Assembly: GCA_963693085.1 (NCBI GenBank)
Contig: OY856412.1
Location: forward strand, 345,956,457 to 346,020,456
DNA: 64,000 nt
Reading direction: 5' to 3'
Origin: Alisma plantago-aquatica
Taxonomy: Eukaryota; Streptophyta; Magnoliopsida; Alismatales; Alismataceae
Notes under the pieces: model-generated
Databases searched by the model: none
What the model was told of the DNA's origin: nothing
Seen by the model: the letters and a program-made list of their open reading frames with translations, nothing else
In this document: piece after piece, positions 20,108 through 31,935 of the stretch
Position numbering within the stretch: position 1 is the first letter of the stretch
Layout: each line of letters opens with the position of its first letter
Made by a program: the position numbers and the translations under genes

Positions 20108-20399
20108 GCCTATTCCAACTATGATGGCCATGAGTATCATAGATCGATGTTGATGCTTTCTAAGTTCCAACTCTAAATGTTACGGTTATGACCATCATGA
20201 TGCTGCTACACATTTATAATATAACAAACAGTATGATACACAATAAAATGTATCATGATATAGCAAAAATTAACGGGAAATTATTTACAACACACACTTC
20301 CACCAAACTTCACATCCCTACACCGGGAATGTCCGCCCAATAACTATCCGTACTATGCGACACATGCATGGAGAACGTGAAATTGGTAATACGTTTGCT

Positions 20400-21930
20400 G
20401 CTCATGCAACATTATTGGAAATCTCTATTGACCAATAAAGCAATGCATACATACAATATTATTGCATCGATGCAGCCGTTGCATTAAAGTAACAACAACC
20501 TAACTATTTGCATTTATTACTCTTCTTGCACACAAAATAATAATTTTGAAAATTTAAAATATTATTTTTGTCAAACTCCCTCCACTTTTGGGCAGGATAT
20601 AATGATTGATCCTACTACGTATACTTTTATACACATTTTAAAGTTAAGTTCAGAATCAATACTTGAATATATTCAGTGTAGTGTCAAAAATCATTAACAA
20701 ATATAATTGATATAAACTAACATAGTACGTACAGTGAGAGATTTGTTCATCCAGTAAAATAATATAAAAAATTACTTGTTTTGTAAATTTATGTAATTTT
20801 TTATTCATTGTACATATGTGAAAATCATTATTCAATTTTATCTAAGAATTTTTTTAACAGGACAACATTGTCATACTAAAAAATCATTTCATTGGTTCAC
20901 GTTATAACATTTCACAATTTAAATCAATACACAAATATATTCAAGTCGGTGCTAAGTAGTTGATCCTATTCAAAATAGTAACAAAATATATGAGCAACTA
21001 GACTTAAAATAATAGAGCTCAATACAACTTACACCACGATACCATACAAAAAAACCACCATTATCACCCTTATATGTTTTTTAATACTGTGCGACACAAT
21101 TTTTTTGGCAATAATTCTACTAGTCTGGCCGCATGACTGCATGCATGTTGTTACTATAATAAAGCAATGTTTCCATCCAACCACCCACCACCAATCACCA
21201 AGAAACCAATTGTGTTTATTTTTTCCAAAATCAATTTCAAGTTTAAATTTTGTTTGTTTAGAATAGTACTTACGATCAAGAATTTTTTGTGATCAGGAAA
21301 ATATAATACGAAGCACAATAGTCATTTTTATTTTAGAAATTTTACATTTTATATACAGATTCTATGCTATTGCAAATGAAACCAAAATAATAACATTATT
21401 TTGTTATGTCAAAATCAATATTTAAATATATCCATTACAGTGAGAAGTACACAATGACTATATATGAAAAAATATATAACATAATGCTACATAGTTGTCA
21501 AGGTGAAAATTCTACTATTGCAGCTAGATGATTGCATGTTGCATAGTTGCATGCATACATCTGCTGCAATAAGGATAATAATTTCATTCAACCACCGACC
21601 ATCCAACCACTTGCATTTATCCCCTTGCGAAATATAATTCAAATTTTTTTTCCCTTCACTTTCATTCAAATTCATTTTTTTATTTTCCCTCCACTTCTAG
21701 GCGACATTATCACATTTTTCTACAGATACAAATGCAATATTGATTGATTGTCATTGTACCAATTATAAATTAGAATAGTACTTTCGATTAAGTGATTTTT
21801 GTGATCAGAAAAATATAATATGAAGCACAATAGCGATTTATAAATATTTTAAAATTTTACATCGTATATGCATAACTCTTTGTTATTGTATCACACATAA
21901 ATAATCACATTTTGAATTTGGAACAAAATG
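20400..21930. repeat. three strongly diverged copies of an AT-rich unit
   Basis: Related segments lie at about 20400-20640, 21131-21420 and 21535-21930. Shared phrases include GCATGCATGTTG-like starts, TTGCATTTAT, CTCCACTT, and (in the last two) AGAATAGTACTT and TGTGATCAG followed by AAATATAATA. No coding content was seen. It is probably the repeat region of a decayed transposon. Confidence 0.5.
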
Positions 21931-22028
21931 AAAAGTCCATGAAAAATGTCATAGTACCACAATTCCTACAATAGACATCTAATTTTTATACATTACAATA
22001 CCAAACTTATGAGAAATAACTAAAGTGA

Positions 22029-22645
22029 ATGAAAATGACAACACCAATGAATGACCTAGATGGCCATCGTCATGGGTGTGATGTCGATAGTACGAATATG
22101 ATAGTGGAGTTGGCAGTGGCATTATGGGTGTGGCAGCCTCATGGGACACATCATCGTGGTGTTGTTACTACGTTTTCGTTTGGCAGTGGAGGAGGCAATG
22201 TGGAAATGATGGTGACGTGGTGTTTCCATGTTGAATGTTGATGGTAAAAGAGGTAGTGTAGCCATGACAATGGTGTGTTGTTGTTGTCACGATGAAGATC
22301 GACAATCGAGGAGGTGTGACAGGGATCCTCAGAGGCAACCTTAGCTTGGACACAATAGTGTCATGGCATGGGGATGATGTTGGAACCTTGGTCTTGTTAA
22401 CGATGCATGAGGCGACGTGGGAGGCAACATCGACATTGCAATGGTTGAAGCTTGTTGCTTGGTGACGATCCTGCTATGGAAGAGGAGGTGTGGATATGAC
22501 GACTGCCTAAACACGACGGCAAAGAGGAGGCGTGTGTGTGATGACAGTGGTGTGGTTTTGTTGTGTCACCAGTGGTGGAGGAGGCGGCTAGGACATGATA
22601 GTGGACTGGCCTGTGAGAGGGTTAGGGGAAAGACGGGGAGAGACA
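22029..22645. other. GC-rich, GTG/GGTG-rich island
   Basis: This stretch of about 600 bases stands out from the AT-rich surroundings and is rich in GATG, GTGG and TGGTG strings. The longest frames (70-77 residues) show no recognisable domain. The position, 1.6 kb from a TNP2 fossil, and the composition suggest a decayed leader or exon of a CACTA element. I cannot assign a function. Confidence 0.35.
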
Positions 22646-24260
22646 AATAGAGAATGGGGCAAAATTTTTATAATTAAGCATTTTGCCTGCTCACCTTCTC
22701 GTACTGTGCTTATTATCTTCTAGCATTGTGTGAGAGTCTCGTCAGTACCAACACAAAGATAATGTAGCTGAATGCATTTAATTACTATCGCACCTCCCAA
22801 GGTTGTGGTTTTAAATATTGGTGCTAAGGATGTGCTCTATATTAGTACTCAAAATTAATATGCATTTTCACCACAAACAGATGTATATGGTTTTGTCATG
22901 GTCATTCAACATAGTGTAAGGTTATTGAAATGTATTCACAATACAAGTAACATGAAATTTCCAACCACATATGTCCAAACAAGCATTTCTTCTTCATTCA
23001 TAGCATGTTCATGCCTTCACAGAATCTTACAAATGACAAGTAAGGATGTGTTTGTGAAAGCAAGTTATACCATTAAGTATTTCCACAAAATATTACTAAT
23101 CGATTTGAATGACAATGCTTATAAAAAAAGAGAAATAATGACATCCATATACAAAAAAAATTTCAAGCAACCATGTATAATGATTTTGTTTAAAAAAGTA
23201 TTCATAAAGTACTTGCAAGTATATGTGTGCAGTTTTGACAACATCATCTAATTCAGAGCACTCATAGGAGTGCACCACACATGAGAACTGATTCCATTGT
23301 TAGTATATGTGTGTTGACTGCGAAACTATAGGTGAAAGATTAATAATTGATTGTTGACCTTGAGAAGAAACAAATCTATCATAATCACATGCAAATTAAA
23401 TATTTTAATATAAATACAAATCATGTCCATAATACAATCTAGTGCAAGCCATGAACATGTTAAAAAACAAATTTATTTAAGATTCACTCAATGTGGGACA
23501 TGCTAACAGGATCAAGGAGTAAGATAAATTTGACAACGAAAAATGGAGAACACATATAACTAGGCAATTCTATAAAATCAATAGTTCTATAAGATTACCA
23601 TTTGGATCCCATCCAATGTTTCCAAAAACACTAAGTATGTTTCATGGATCCTTTATAAAAATCTAAACAAAATTAAGTTGGTTTTCATTTTGTATATTTA
23701 GCAACAAATTACACTGCATTTATTTCATTATTCAATACTAAAATGAGAAAATTAATTTTTCAAAATGAATTCAATGAAAAGTATAAGTTATGTATCTAAC
23801 CTAACCCATCATTTGTGCTATTTTAAGATTAGCATCGACAAGTTTTTTAACATAAACATTGACTTCTATTTCAATATATATCTTCAAATGCTTTATTATC
23901 TACAACCATATAGGGATCCTCCTTCAAAAATAGTTTTGTCACCCTATTCCCAAAACCTTTTTCGTAGCCTCCACGGTGATCACCATTGACATGATCATAT
24001 ACATGTAGTAGATCAATTGGTTTTTTTGACTATATTGCACATTCTAATGTTCTGGTTCAGCTTGGACCTCCTCCTATTAAGATAATACATGTCATTGAAA
24101 AAATTGATACAGAACACATCTGATGAGTTAATGTTTATTTAATAATGAGTTATTAATCATTTATATGTAATTTTCCATCATTCACCTTGTTTTCCCATTA
24201 GGAAGACGCCATTACCATATTTATGTCTAGAAAAATATGTAGACAACTGAGTAGGCTTTT

Positions 24261-24420
24261 TGTTCTCACACTTTTTTCGTGAATATTTGACTTCTATATT
24301 CAGGTCTTTCTTAGATGCAAATTTAGAAAACTATTCACTCATTCTTGAAACATATGATCCTGGCATCTATCAAGACTAGTCCTTGTATGAGAAATCCAAC
24401 TTTAATACTGCATAAATTCC
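24261..24420 (-). pseudogene. fossil N-terminal exon of a TNP2 transposase
   Basis: The minus strand gives SWISHTRTSLDRCQDHMFQ, a stop, then VNSFLNLHL. This parallels the N-terminal exon of CACTA transposon 1 (about 5165-5050: SWIGHGKTSFDRCRSTYFQ, then a VDAFLRFAF stretch). The Cys motif that follows in that gene is not preserved here. It is only a remnant, but it shows that a third CACTA element once occupied this region. Confidence 0.6.
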
Positions 24421-27400
24421 TTCATCATCTAATTCCTCATAAAAAGAGATAATCATCAGACTTTAATTCAAAAGTATTAACACAATTTTCACTTCTAAAT
24501 AGAAATATTCATACTCTAGTCAATTTACACAGTTATTTGGTCATTATGATTTTATGTTATTCTTCATTGTGTATTATGTAATTGACTAGCGTAACACCTT
24601 CTCAAACATAAGGTATATTAGTTTATCAATTTACATACTATGAGTGGGATAGCAAGAGTGCTAATTGTATGACAAACAAGGCTATAAAGACATTAGTGGA
24701 TTTTAAGGACTTGTAACAACATGATACTACTATAATAACAATGAGATAACTAATGGACTTATATCAATCTACCTTAACAAAAGAAGACCAATTAGGCAAT
24801 CCCCATTCAAGCTCCTCCTCTTTTCTTTAAATTCATACAGTCCAGTGACCACCATACTTTAGAATATACCAAGTTTGATGACAACATTGTGATAAATATT
24901 ATAACAATAAGGAAAAAATAAAACACTAGTTAAACAAGACAAAATACAATTAAAGACTATACAAAAATTTTAAAAATTGAAATTGATTGGATTTCTTGAA
25001 GACGTCAAGTAATCAAGGTAATTAGAAGTAAATAAGTCACATATATGGTGTGCAATCACTCATATCTTACATTTAGTACTAAAATACATGTGTATAGTTT
25101 TTCATCACAATCAATCATTTTTAGGAAACAAAGATGAATTGTAGAAATAGAGCATCAACGTCTACATAATATCAGAGTGCCAGTCATCAATCATGTTGTG
25201 TATATATATAATCAATGCTCGACATTGTTTTATGTGAGCAAACTCTTTGTGAGGTGACATAGAAAGAAAGAAAATTAGCCTAACAAATATATTTTTTGTA
25301 ATGTATAAGAATCTTATTAGATAAGGCTTACCATACATATTTAGGCAAGAGAAGGCCAAGGATTCAATGTAGGCTAAAAAGATTTTGCATAGGAACATGA
25401 TTTCTGATCATGATGAAGACCTAGAGGTAATAAACTGCAAACCCTTTCAAGCAAAAATCCATCCAATAGTTAAACACAGATGGAGGAGAGAAGAATTGGG
25501 AAAAACAATCTAGTTGAGCAACAAATTCATACTTTTATCATGCATTCTCAGATGAAAAAGGGACAAGTAAAAAGACAAAGAAAAATTAATTGGTTTCAAT
25601 TAGCATCTAGAAACATCATTCAACACTCATTGTGCTCCGACTCTAAGTTTTCATTCATTTAATTTCCTCAAAAGTTCCATGGAGGAGCAACCACCTCCAC
25701 TAGAATACCACCTCCAATGGGAGTCTTTTCATCTTGTTCTCTATCATGAGGCATCGTTGGCTGACAACTACCTCATTTTCCCACTCTCCACCCTCTGGCA
25801 AACCAAACTAGTAGAATAGAAAGTGACCTCCTCTCCGGGGAATAGCTACTATTGCCGCCCATCTAAACTCATCTTATCAACTTGTCCCTACATTATCGGC
25901 TGCTTATCATTACAATTTCTTGGCTGAGAATAGAGGTTCATCTAGTTTCTTGACTATCATCACGTGATTGCTTGACTATGGGTTGTTTCAATTGTCAGAA
26001 CAAAAGTGACTAATTTTGGAGCTACTAACATATAATATAGAATGTGGTGTTGGTTTGAGAAGGGAAGGAGGAGAGGTAGGAAATGGGTGACAGTTAACCT
26101 CAATGAAGGAGCAATGAAAAGAAAGTGTTAACCTAGCAAAGACAATCTCAGAAACAACAACATCCACACACACAATGGAGAACTAATGTAATTCCACAAG
26201 AAGGAGAGCCCTCTATACGCAAAAAACACAAACATAGTGTGTTAATTAAAATTTAGGTTGGATGATATTTTTTCCTTCTATAATGTAGGTCATCAATCTA
26301 TTTAGAAAATTCATCTATTCAATACATGTAAGTTGCTCAATCCTTTTGTTCGGCTTGTTCTTCTTCATTGTTCCACTTTAATGTTGATAACTGTCAAAAA
26401 TATTTGAAGACCCCCCTTCATATATAACATACATAATTGTAGTGAGAAGAACAAGAATGATCTTATTTCCAAACAAAACAGTAGGATCATAAATAAATGA
26501 ATGGGATCCTTCATAGTTGAAGCAACATCCTTGCACTAGGCCTTCAATAAGTAGAAATGAAGCACATCTTATAAGCCACATCTATATAAAATAGGAAACT
26601 ACCACCAACGAACACTTTAGCTATGAATGTGGACAGTACCACTGATCCAAGAAGGGGCAACCAATCCACAAGGTTTGTGATTAGAGTCATCAAGTTATTT
26701 GGATCATTGGTAACACTATATGCATGCCATATGCATACCCTCTAAGAGGAGAACAATATGGAATTACCATATCATATGTACATGCATATCATATTCACCC
26801 TTGTATAATGACTCTAGTCGATTATTGGAGTTTGTGAGCTCCCATAATGATTGCCCCAAAAATACCTTCTACTTGTCGAAGAGGAAAAGTCAATATATAG
26901 AGATGCTTGAATCATGCAAATTGTCTATAACCACAAGATACAAAACAATGGTCACACTAGCTTGCTAAATATTATTTGAAACAACCTTTTTCCAAGTCCA
27001 ATGGCTCGAATGATCCCCTTTCATGATGGAAACTCTTAAGAAGGACACGATGTGTCACTTGTGAATACATGATGATGTAACTAGAGAAAATCACAATGTA
27101 ACAGGGGCATAGCTTGCTATAATAGTTTCAAAAATAGGCATTGATGAGGTATGACATTGTCTATCATAATAATAATAATACTAAGGAGTTGTTTGGATAT
27201 GTAACTTTAAAAATCTACTAGAATCAAGGTAAAAATTCTCGATCTTGTAGTAGACTAGAACTTTTTTAGTCTTAATATGTGTAGGGAAAAGTGGAAATGG
27301 AAAGGAAAAACTGACACCACCTACATCCACCCCAAAGTACACCTAAAATCTAGGATAGGGTGTACTTGCACAAAAAATGTTAAATGGTGATAGAAGAGAT

Positions 27401-27660
27401 AAAAACGGGAGTGGAAACAATGAGTGTTTATGGAAAATATAAATGTTCAAAAAGAAAAAACACATAACGAAAGAGAATTTTCATTATCTAATGATTTATA
27501 AATGGTTTGATTCTTGTATGAGAGAGAATAAATGGAATGGGAACAATTTCCACCACCCTACATCCACCCCAAAGTACACCCAAACTTGGGAAACGATATA
27601 CTTGCACAAACAAATGCCAAATGATGATAAGAGACAAAGAAGATAGGAATGAAAAATAAT

Positions 27661-27688
27661 CACTAGTACAAGAATGGTTTTTAGCGTC
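27661..27688 (+). repeat. left terminal inverted repeat of CACTA 2
   Basis: This 28-bp terminus agrees with the right end (40678-40705) at most positions, including CACTAGTACA, AATGG and AACGTC/AGCGTC. The AAT target duplication lies immediately outside. Confidence 0.9.
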
Positions 27689-28460
27689 GGTTTTTTTAAG
27701 CCTACATCGTCACTTTTTAACTGACGCCTAAGTGACCGTCGCTATAGAATTTGCTCTATAGCGTCGGTTTATTTAACCAAATAAAACTGACCTTACATAG
27801 TAAACATCGACACAACAGGTTGTAAAAATTCTGACCTAGGTGAGAAAAAAGGAGCCTGTAAGGTCGGTTATTCGAAAAAAACCGACCCTGTAAACAGTCT
27901 CGGTCGAGAAAATTGTCGACAAAAAGTTTTTTGGTCGACAATTTTCTCGACCGATAGATTTTATAGGGTCGGTTTTTTTGAAATAACCGACCATAAAGAT
28001 TGAAAAAACATTTCAGTGTAACACTCGGTCGAGAAAATTGTCGACCGACAATAATTCGGTCGACAAACTTGTCGACGGAAAGGTACACAAAAAATGTTTA
28101 TTCAATCTTTCAGGTCGGTTTTTGTAAATAACCGACCTTATAGAGGACATTTAGATTCGGTTTTGTACAAAAACCGACGCTAAATATTGAATAAATATTT
28201 CAGTGTAACACTCGGCCGAGAAAATTATCGACCGAAAATATTTTGGTCGACAAACTTGTCGACCGAGGTATAACTGAAAATGTTTATTCAATCGTTAAGG
28301 TCAGTTTTTGTAAATAACCGACCTTATAGAGGACATTTACAGTCGGTTTTGTACAAAAACCGACGCTAGATGTTATATTTCGGTCAAAAATTTGCTCGAC
28401 CGAAGAGGGTACACTGAATTCAATCTTTAGTGTTGGTTATTTAAAAAACCGACGCTAGAA
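27689..28460. repeat. left subterminal palindrome array of CACTA 2
   Basis: Two hairpin types alternate: GGTCGGTTAT/ATAACCGACC pairs, and Sal-type palindromes such as GGTCGACAAACTTGTCGACC. The clearest is 27901-27954, with perfect 20-bp arms (CGGTCGAGAAAATTGTCGAC and its complement) around a short loop. Arrays at CACTA subterminal regions normally bind the TNPA-like protein; that role is inferred here. Confidence 0.85.
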
Positions 28461-28706
28461 GTTACAATTTTTTTTTAAATTTCTGTAGAAATTGAAATAG
28501 AATAGAAGAACAAGAAGATTCATATATTCTAAGAGAGGGGAGCATTGATGCTCAACCGTCACCATTCAAAACCACACATTCATAACAAAAATCATTCATA
28601 ATAACATCATAATTTACAAAATGATAGAGTGCAAGTCTGAGATGACAGATACAAAAGTAAATATGAAAGAGTACTCAAACCACATACATAAATGGAGCCG
28701 ACATAT

Positions 28707-31700
28707 TTAATCCAATGCTATATCGACTTCATTTATAAAAGACTCTGGCCACTCTTCTCGGAATTCATCCAATTCCACATGTGTGTAAGGCTGGGTTGTA
28801 AAGATCTGTAACAGAAAATGCACATGCTAATATTTTATAAAATGACTACAATCACTTGTAAATTTATGATGTTATTCTTTATTACCCGACTTATAGTCTG
28901 AATGTCATGTGATGCTTGTTTGACAATAGCTTTCATATATTTCATTGCATAGTAGCCACAAGCCCAATCATTATTTTTCATAGGACACTACAAATAACAA
29001 ATTATACTTAATGTTAGTAAACTACTGTAAACATCAATTGAGATAAGAGTATAAGAGTTGACATATTACAGTTGAAAATTAATACATATAAGAGTAAGCA
29101 GTTGTCAAAGTAGCTACCTTGACATTTTTCAAAGTCAATGTCTTTAATTTTGTGGGTATTTGTCCTCCAGCTTCACGAAAAGCCTTTATACCCCTATCAA
29201 ATTAAACGATAGTTGGTAAAAAAGAAAAATCATGTTGAAGCATTGATTAAATTTATGCTTACTCCATAGCTGGCAATTTCAGTTTGTGACTCCTTGTTGT
29301 TTTACCCATTGGGTCAAGATAATAAAGAGTCATCAATTTTGGGGCAATCACCACTAATTCCCAATGTCTAGCTCTGAGTAAGAATAAAACAAACATTAAA
29401 ATAAATAATTTTATTCATTATTAAAATTATATTGAATAATAATACTTACTGGACGTTAAAAGGAATTAGGATAATTTTCTTCCCCTCACTAGCAAAATAT
29501 TTGAATGCATCAGAGAAGTACTCATTCAAATCCTCAATATGTGTCTCCACATGACTACTGACCGAAGGAACTAAGAATCCAACATTCTTTATACCAAAGT
29601 CAGTGTCCTCGGTATATAAATGGTTGTTAAACATTTGTAATTATTTTCATATGTAGAAATAAGCTAAAAATGTGTATTGGAATTTTCTATATATATTGAT
29701 AGATCCTTACCTTATCCATACTTCTATTATCGAAGTGTTCAACCAATCATACTGGAACAACTCTATAATATCATCAAGAAAATAAAATTCTGAAAGTCCC
29801 TCCCAGCTGCATCTTGTGTTAAATTGACCAACATATGTAATCCCGATCTTTGGTTGGCTAAGTATCGACACAAACATTTAGATTTGCTTCCCAATTCGTC
29901 GAATGTAGTTTCAGGAATGAAAGATGGCTTGGGCATAGGAGGGCGACTAGTAGAAGTTTTACTTTTTGGTTTACAAACTTATTAATTAAATTACATACTT
30001 ATATTACATGAGTTCATATATGCAGTCAAATATGAAAAATATGGTAGAAATAAGGTATACCTTGTCATTGATAACCAAGTGTCTAGGCCAACCCACCATA
30101 CCACCCTCAGCTTCTTCAACTGTACTATATTCAGGATTAGGTATGAGTAGTGGTTTGTCCCCCATTCCGTCATACACAAGATGGATGGACACACGACAAA
30201 TGTCATCAGTAATTTGTTGGCAATGCAATGTACCAACAAGGTTGTACACCTTGCCCGCTGCCACAACATTATATTATGGAACCTCCACTGCAAGTTTACA
30301 TTTCATACCAACCTAGATTGAAATAATATAAGTTATATAAGAAATAGTAGAACAGATACATGTTACAACTATATATATTATTATATATTTATCTTACTAA
30401 TAACAAAACATATAGAACAAAAACTTAATGTAGATTGTTGTGGTGGGTCATCGGGAGTGCTCCCATGACCTTCTACAACTGGAGAATGGGCTTGTACCTC
30501 ATCACTTGAGAGATGCGTAGTATGAATAGATTGAGAAGGTTGAGTAGGCTGAAATGAAGACATTATTTCTTTTACTTTCTACGCTACTGATGCTTCAACA
30601 TCCTCTTGTGTAAGACCTCCTACACGACCTCTTTTAGATTGCGAAGGGACAAAATAAGACTTGAATCCTATGCCAGCTCCTAATCCCCTAACACGGCCAG
30701 GATGCTCTTTCGTACCAAGAGCAACTGCTAGTTCATCCATGTAGCCAGTTGGGATGAACTTTCCTTTCTTCCTTTACTCGTGGAGATCAATCTATTCATA
30801 GTTAATAAAAATATTCAATCACAATATCAATTAGATATAAATAAATCTAAGTTTGTGGGAGTTACTCTTTACTTAGTTGGGATAAACCTACCATCTTTTG
30901 TGCCACCTCCTTCGTTGCAGGGTTGACAATTTCATCAGCTCGATTCTTTCTAGCATCAATCCATGTCAAGTGTCATGGTGGTCACTCAACTTGAGTTGTA
31001 CTAGATTCTTCTCCAGAAGATGATTGCTTCTCTTATAGTTGGCGGCGGAAGGCATAAACACCGGGCCCCAAGCGATGGTCATGCACATTTTTAGCCCGTC
31101 TTTCCTTTTGAGCCTGGTGAATGGCCTTTTGGAAAATATGAATAAAAATATTCTCCTGCTTAATTGTATAAAATTAAATATTCATACAATACATCGCAAT
31201 CTTTATTACCTGAAACTCTTCCGATCTCCTAGCTACAAAAAATCTTTCCCACAGCTCAGGATCTATAAAAATATATACATATGTAGCTTTCTTCTTTTGT
31301 TTAAGATTATTTATAAATTCCCTTACAAGATATGTATTATAACCCCTCCATCGTACACCACAACATTGTAGCACTCTTTTCTTGTGATCTTTTTCATTTA
31401 GATGAAAACACCCTATACATACAAAATAAGAAATTAATAATGTTGTTTTGAAAAGGAATTAATTCCAAGCAAACTAAATTAGAATCAATAGATAAAAAAC
31501 ATATTAAAATAATATCACTTCCACTAACAAATATATCTTTCCATATGAGGTCTTTTTTTGCATTAGGAACATCATGCCAATTTTCTATGTCTATTGGCAC
31601 CTTACTGCTCGCGGTCGCCCCTACGTAATGCTTGAAAGCACTAGCATGTTCCCCAACAAGTTCTCCTATCATATCAAACTGGATTGGCAATTTATCTCCT

Positions 31701-31813
31701 TTAGCCCTGAGCTCCTGCAACCTACGCATCAATGTAGGACCTCTAAGTTTCTTAGCATCACCACTACCATCCTGATGGTGCTCATGCTCAGAATGTTCAT
31801 CTTCACTCGCCAT
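28707..31813 (-). pseudogene. second CACTA gene: Transposase_24, DUF8039-like and Ulp1 (C48) protease domains
   Basis: A multi-exon gene starting MASEDEHSEHEHHQDG at 31813. In order: Transposase_24 segments (about 31800-31520 and 31415-31215, with DPELWERFF), a region with ALGTKEHPGRVRGLGAG (about 30700), a DUF8039-like segment (about 30264-30060, VGWPRHLV), then a Ulp1-type cysteine protease domain (about 29900-28707). All three protease residues are visible: His in RHWELVVIAP, Asp in LYYLDPM, Cys in DWACGYYAM. Several exons have GT-AG borders, for example 28886-28987 and 29450 onward, and the frame ends VDIALD-stop. Stops in the middle exons (after RRQL, near 31034; in VEPP-HLTW; after HE, near 30778) mark decay. 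Ulp1 proteases remove SUMO from proteins; why CACTA elements carry one is unknown. Confidence 0.75.
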
Positions 31814-31935
31814 TTTAGAACCTGTAAGTATACATGATAAAAAAATAAGTGATAATAAAAGCACAAGTGATAAGGTATACATGATAATAAAATAAATAAT
31901 TCAAAGAATACATGCCTTTAGTATTGGTTGAGTTG

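Larger units (their letters stand above)
18660..27657. other. 9-kb AT-rich region of degraded repeats
   Basis: No intact gene was found. The region holds diverged tandem repeats (entries below), a GC-rich island at 22029-22645, a fossil TNP2 exon at 24261-24420 and many short chance frames. Near its right edge a short segment with the phrase CATCCACCCCAAAGTACACC occurs twice (about 27328 and 27561), just outside CACTA transposon 2. I read most of it as remains of old CACTA-like elements. Confidence 0.5.

Noticed and set aside
25677..25820. Short plus-strand frame starting MEEQPPPLEYHLQWESF
   Set aside because: It has only about 46 codons, no recognisable family, and no supporting splice sites or neighbours.
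27689..28460. Regularly spaced hairpins that could suggest a CRISPR-like array
   Set aside because: Spacing and unit length vary, units are palindromic subterminal repeats between CACTA ends, and the genome is a plant's.
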